From assembly GCA_020847515.1 (NCBI GenBank), contig JADLBW010000009.1, forward strand, positions 1-33,893: a stretch of DNA of 33,893 nt, read 5' to 3'. Source of the stretch: Pirellulales bacterium. GTDB taxonomy: Bacteria > Planctomycetota > Planctomycetia > Pirellulales > Lacipirellulaceae. Positions 30,789-33,893 of the stretch are shown here, one piece after another (positions within the stretch are counted from its first letter, which is position 1; each line of letters starts with the position of its first letter). The notes beneath the pieces are model-generated. The model was not told the origin of the DNA. It did not search any database and saw nothing but the letters and a program-made list of their open reading frames with translations. Made by a program: the position numbers and the translations under genes.

Positions 30789-32201
30789 TTACTTCCCGAC
30801 GCAAAACTGGCTGAAGACGCGATCGAGAACGTCTTCCGACGATACCCCCCCGACGACTTCCCCGAGGCCGTCCAGCGCGATGCGGATCTCCGCCGCGATG
30901 AGCTCGTCATCGCCTCGATCGACGAGCTTCGCCGCCGCATCCAGCGCCTGCTCGGCGGTCCGCAGGCTGCCCCGGCACCGCGCCGCCGTAGCGGCCACCG
31001 CCGCCGAGGCCCCGTTAGCCGCGCGGCGCAGACGAGCGCGAACCGCCGCCGCCACCTCGTGCAGCCCGTCGCCCGTCCAGGCGCTGCATCCAATCGCCCC
31101 GCCCAATGCGATTGCCTGCTCTCCACTGTCGGCGTGAGTCGTTGACCCCTCGGGCAGCAAGTCCGACTTGGTTACGACATGCAATTCCTCCGGCGCCAGT
31201 TCCGCGCCGCCCGCGGCGGCGCCCGCCGCCGCGGTACATCGCACCACCAGGCTAGCCGTTCGATGCTGCCGCTGCGTCATTTGGCGCGCCGCCGCCTGCA
31301 AGTCGTCTAACCCCTGGTCGCCCTCGCCGGCCGTATCGATCAGCTCGCACGCCACTCCATCGAACCGCACGCGGGCGACGACGTAGTCCCGCGTGGCGCC
31401 GGCCGTGGCTGAGACGATCGCTTGCGCCGTCGGCGCCGCTCCAAACTGCTCCGCCAGCGCGTTGAACAGGCTGCTCTTACCGGCGTTCGGCGGGCCGACG
31501 ATCGCAACTCGCGGAAGCTCCGCGCGTTGATCCCGACGACTCAATTGCGACAGCGCCGCTTCCACCACGTTCTGCGCCTCGGCCAATTGACGCTGCAACG
31601 TCCGCCGATCAATGAACTCGATATCTTCCTCGACGAAGTCAAGCCCGGCCTCCAACTCGGCCAGCAGTCCCAACAACTTCTCGCGCAGCGCATGTAGCGG
31701 GCCAGACAGGCCGCCGGCCAATTGATCGAGCGCCGCATCCAGCTCCGCTCGCTCGCCGGCGTCGATCACCCCCAGCACCGCTTCCGCTTGAGTCAAATCG
31801 ATCCGCCCCGCCAGAAAGGCCCGCAGCGTGAATTCCCCCGGCCCCGCCAGGCGAGCGCCGCAGCGCACCGCTTCATCCAGGATAGCGCCCACGAGCGGCG
31901 GCGAGCCGATGGTGTGGATCTCCGCCAACGGCTGACGCGTGTAACTGCGGCACGACGGCCACGCCAGCAGTTCAGCCGGAATCGACAGCGGCGGATGTGC
32001 TTCGCGGCGCCCTATCCGCACCAGTCCGCGCACCCGCGACGGGGCCCTCAGCCGCCCTAAATCAACGTCAGCCGCCTCCGCGACGAACCAGGCGCCGGCG
32101 CAATCCAGGGCAGCCGGCCCGCTCAGTCGCAGTACGCCGCGCGCCGCTCCGCCCTGCGCCGAGGCGACCGCTACGATCGTATCTTCGGTGTGAAAGCTCA
32201 T
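30789..32201 (-). CDS. mnmE: tRNA uridine-5-carboxymethylaminomethyl modification GTPase MnmE
   Basis: The 470-residue protein is MnmE (TrmE), which with MnmG installs the cmnm5 group on U34 of certain tRNAs. The N-terminal folate-binding domain starts MSFHTEDTIVAVASAQGGAA and continues to GPGEFTLRAFLAGRIDLTQA. The G domain has G1 GPPNAGKSSLFNAL, the G2 region ATAGATRDYV, G3 DTAG and G4 TKSD. The C-terminus is FSQFCVGK, a variant of the usual CIGK. The usual HCHGG segment of the folate domain is replaced by EIHTIGSPP, a form I recall from planctomycetes. The length is normal. The gene follows yidC by 58 bases, a widely conserved order. The ATG at 32201 is set by the family N-terminus. Confidence 0.95.
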   Translation of the reverse strand: MSFHTEDTIVAVASAQGGAARGVLRLSGPAALDCAGAWFVAEAADVDLGRLRAPSRVRGLVRIGRREAHPPLSIPAELLAWPSCRSYTRQPLAEIHTIGSPPLVGAILDEAVRCGARLAGPGEFTLRAFLAGRIDLTQAEAVLGVIDAGERAELDAALDQLAGGLSGPLHALREKLLGLLAELEAGLDFVEEDIEFIDRRTLQRQLAEAQNVVEAALSQLSRRDQRAELPRVAIVGPPNAGKSSLFNALAEQFGAAPTAQAIVSATAGATRDYVVARVRFDGVACELIDTAGEGDQGLDDLQAAARQMTQRQHRTASLVVRCTAAAGAAAGGAELAPEELHVVTKSDLLPEGSTTHADSGEQAIALGGAIGCSAWTGDGLHEVAAAVRARLRRAANGASAAVAATAARCRGSLRTAEQALDAAAKLVDRGDDELIAAEIRIALDGLGEVVGGVSSEDVLDRVFSQFCVGK

Positions 32202-32259
32202 AGCCGCGCTTGGCCAGACCTGCGACCCATCCGGCGGGCGTCCGTGCGGCGCCGCCAGC

Positions 32260-33893
32260 TTATCGCCGGCGCTTCGATTTCGCCCGACCCTTGCCGCCCG
32301 CGTCGCCGTTCCGTCCCAACTTGTCGCGCGGCCCGCCGCCCGATCGGCCAGGACGCTCCGACGGCCCATCGGACGGCGCCCCGGCCACGCCGCCCGCCGC
32401 CGGCGGCGGGACCATCTTCCGCTCGGCAATGCCCCACAGGCTCGACGCAATGAAGTAGATGCACAGCCCGCTCGGCACCTTATAAAACAACAGACCCATG
32501 AAGATCATCATGTACGTCATGATCTTCTGCTGCATCGCCGCCTGCTCGTTCGTCGGCGGCGGCATGAACAGCTTCTGCTGCAGCAAGAACAACACGATCG
32601 TCACCAGCGGCAGTATGTTCAAGTACGGCCCTAAGCCGAAAAAGCCTTCGCCGCTGGTGATCATCGCCGGCATGAAGCCCGACCAGTCCAGCAGCATGTC
32701 TGGCGCCGCCAGGTTCGAACACCAGCGGATGTTCTCGGACAGCAGCGGCGCCTGCCGCAGCTCCACGTCGACCGCCAGCCCGCGATACAGCCCGATGAAC
32801 ACCGGAAGCTGAATCAGCATCGGCAGGCAGCCGGCCAGCGGGTTCACCTTGTGCTTGCGATACAGGTCCTGCATCGCCTGCGCCTGCTTCGTCTGATCCC
32901 CCTTGTACTTCTCCTTGATGCGATCCATCTCCGGCCGCAATTCCTGCAGCTTGGCCATGCTCTTGGCCTGGCCGCGACTGATCGGAAACATGCAGCCGCG
33001 AACCAGCACCGTCAGCATGATGATCGCGACGCCGTAGTTGTGCACGATGCTGTAAAACACGTGCAGCAGGCCGACCATCAACTGGGCCACCGCGCCGAAC
33101 CAGCCGTAGTACACGTAATCGCGCAGCGAATACGCCGGCAGATCGGCGGCCTGATACTTCGCCAGCAAGTCCGGCCGTTTGGGCCCGGCGACCACCGTAT
33201 AGGCGTGCGTTACCGACTCGCCGGGCTGCAAATCGATCGGCTTGCTGAACAGCCGGCAGGTGACGTTGGCGAACCGTCCTTGTCCCTTGGCCAGATCGGG
33301 CAGCGTCCCGGCGACGACGCTGCTGGCCCGCGGAATCCAGCTCTCCTCCGGGCTGCCGACCTGCGGAACCAGCGCCACGCAGAAATACTGCGCGTCGACC
33401 CCCATGTAGGCCAGCCCGCTCCCTTCAAAGTCCTTCGCGTCCCCCTTGGCAATCGCCGCGGCGCCAAACTGCTGCGGCTCGCCCGTAAAAAAGCGCCCCA
33501 CCACGTCGCGCAGTCCCACCGCGCCGCTGCGCCCGATCTTCGTCGCATACCACCAGCCTTCGATCGGCAGCCCGTTGGGACCGTCCAGCCGATACGACAC
33601 GCTGCGCTTCGTCTCCGCGTCGTTGCGAATGGCCACCTCCAGCGTCAGGTCGAACGCCGGCTTGTCGAGGGCCTGCTCGCTCGGCGCGCCCGCCGCGTCG
33701 GCCGGCAGTTGGCTCAGACGGTACGTTTTGGAAACGACAAGTCCATACTTCGGGACGCGGCGCTCAAACGTCACCTTGTCGGCGATCGGCTGCCCCTCGA
33801 CCGGCGCCGTGATTCGCCAAGGGGCGGAATCCAGATCGACTCCCGACAGCGCGCCGCCGTCGGCGGCCCGCTGCTGGCCGTCGACCTCTTCCA
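32260..33893 (-). CDS. yidC: membrane protein insertase YidC (N-terminus beyond the window)
   Basis: YidC/Oxa1 insertase integrates proteins into the inner membrane with or without SecYEG. 543 residues are visible; the frame stays open past the GTG at 33774 to the window edge (EEVDGQQRAADGGALSG is the first visible stretch), so the start lies outside. The visible part holds most of the large periplasmic beta domain, including GWWYATKIGRSGAVGLRDVV. The conserved core follows: VAIIMLTVLVRGCMFPISR with the essential TM arginine, the coiled C1 loop QELRPEMDRIKEKYKG, then NPLAGCLPMLIQLPVFIGLY and KVPSGLCIYFIASSLWGI. A basic C-terminal tail (RAKSKRRR) helps ribosome binding. It lies directly upstream of mnmE, as in many bacteria. 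Confidence 0.95.
   Translation of the reverse strand, partial: EEVDGQQRAADGGALSGVDLDSAPWRITAPVEGQPIADKVTFERRVPKYGLVVSKTYRLSQLPADAAGAPSEQALDKPAFDLTLEVAIRNDAETKRSVSYRLDGPNGLPIEGWWYATKIGRSGAVGLRDVVGRFFTGEPQQFGAAAIAKGDAKDFEGSGLAYMGVDAQYFCVALVPQVGSPEESWIPRASSVVAGTLPDLAKGQGRFANVTCRLFSKPIDLQPGESVTHAYTVVAGPKRPDLLAKYQAADLPAYSLRDYVYYGWFGAVAQLMVGLLHVFYSIVHNYGVAIIMLTVLVRGCMFPISRGQAKSMAKLQELRPEMDRIKEKYKGDQTKQAQAMQDLYRKHKVNPLAGCLPMLIQLPVFIGLYRGLAVDVELRQAPLLSENIRWCSNLAAPDMLLDWSGFMPAMITSGEGFFGLGPYLNILPLVTIVLFLLQQKLFMPPPTNEQAAMQQKIMTYMMIFMGLLFYKVPSGLCIYFIASSLWGIAERKMVPPPAAGGVAGAPSDGPSERPGRSGGGPRDKLGRNGDAGGKGRAKSKRRR

Overview
The window looks like chromosomal DNA of a high-GC planctomycete, most likely of the Pirellulales type. 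The evidence is indirect but consistent. It has an ECF sigma factor of the Sigma70_ECF type next to a Ser/Thr kinase fused to WD40 repeats. It has a Tat-exported Gfo/Idh/MocA oxidoreductase beside a HEAT-repeat protein. It has a giant secreted protein with a planctomycete-type LEPRxLL-like N-terminus, and an orphan dockerin-like/PEP-CTERM tail. Shine-Dalgarno signals are sparse, and short palindromic repeats sit between genes. No plasmid, phage, transposase or CRISPR signal was seen. Layout, left to right: positions 1-7426 are minus-strand. They hold the N-terminus of an exported protein (1-97), a NupG-like MFS permease (286-1596), an exported HEAT-repeat protein (2116-4254) downstream of a Gfo/Idh/MocA oxidoreductase (4422-5708), an exported helical protein (6076-7056) and a small membrane protein (7091-7426). 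A long acyl-CoA dehydrogenase (7629-9548, minus) is divergent from a Phd/VapC-type toxin-antitoxin pair (9686-10320), which is closely followed by an M29 aminopeptidase (10329-11441). After a repeat-filled gap come a SAM methyltransferase (11918-12514), a secreted glycosidase-like protein (12661-15156), the sigma factor (15393-16031) and the kinase-WD40 protein (16200-19520), all plus strand. Positions 19521-21321 form an accessory patch: palindromic repeats, one orphan helical ORF and the broken dockerin/PEP-CTERM tail. It leads into a 1280-residue metzincin-type metallopeptidase with two beta-propellers (21322-25164). The right part is mostly minus-strand: a FAD oxidoreductase and an ACS-type MFS transporter (25328-28117), tRNA-Leu(UAG) (28344-28425), a plus-strand DUF971 protein (28704-29021), an exported M28 peptidase with two PDZ domains (29042-30637), mnmE (30789-32201) and yidC (32260 to the window edge). 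How the genes fit together (inference): several genes point to catabolism of imported or exported-enzyme products (two MFS carriers, Gfo/Idh, FAD oxidoreductase, glycosidase-like protein, two metallopeptidases). The sigma/kinase pair is a regulatory unit. yidC-mnmE is the conserved housekeeping block. I found no clear new defence or biosynthetic system. The least explained parts are the 19521-21321 patch, the multi-domain peptidase next to it, and several dispersed palindromic repeat families.
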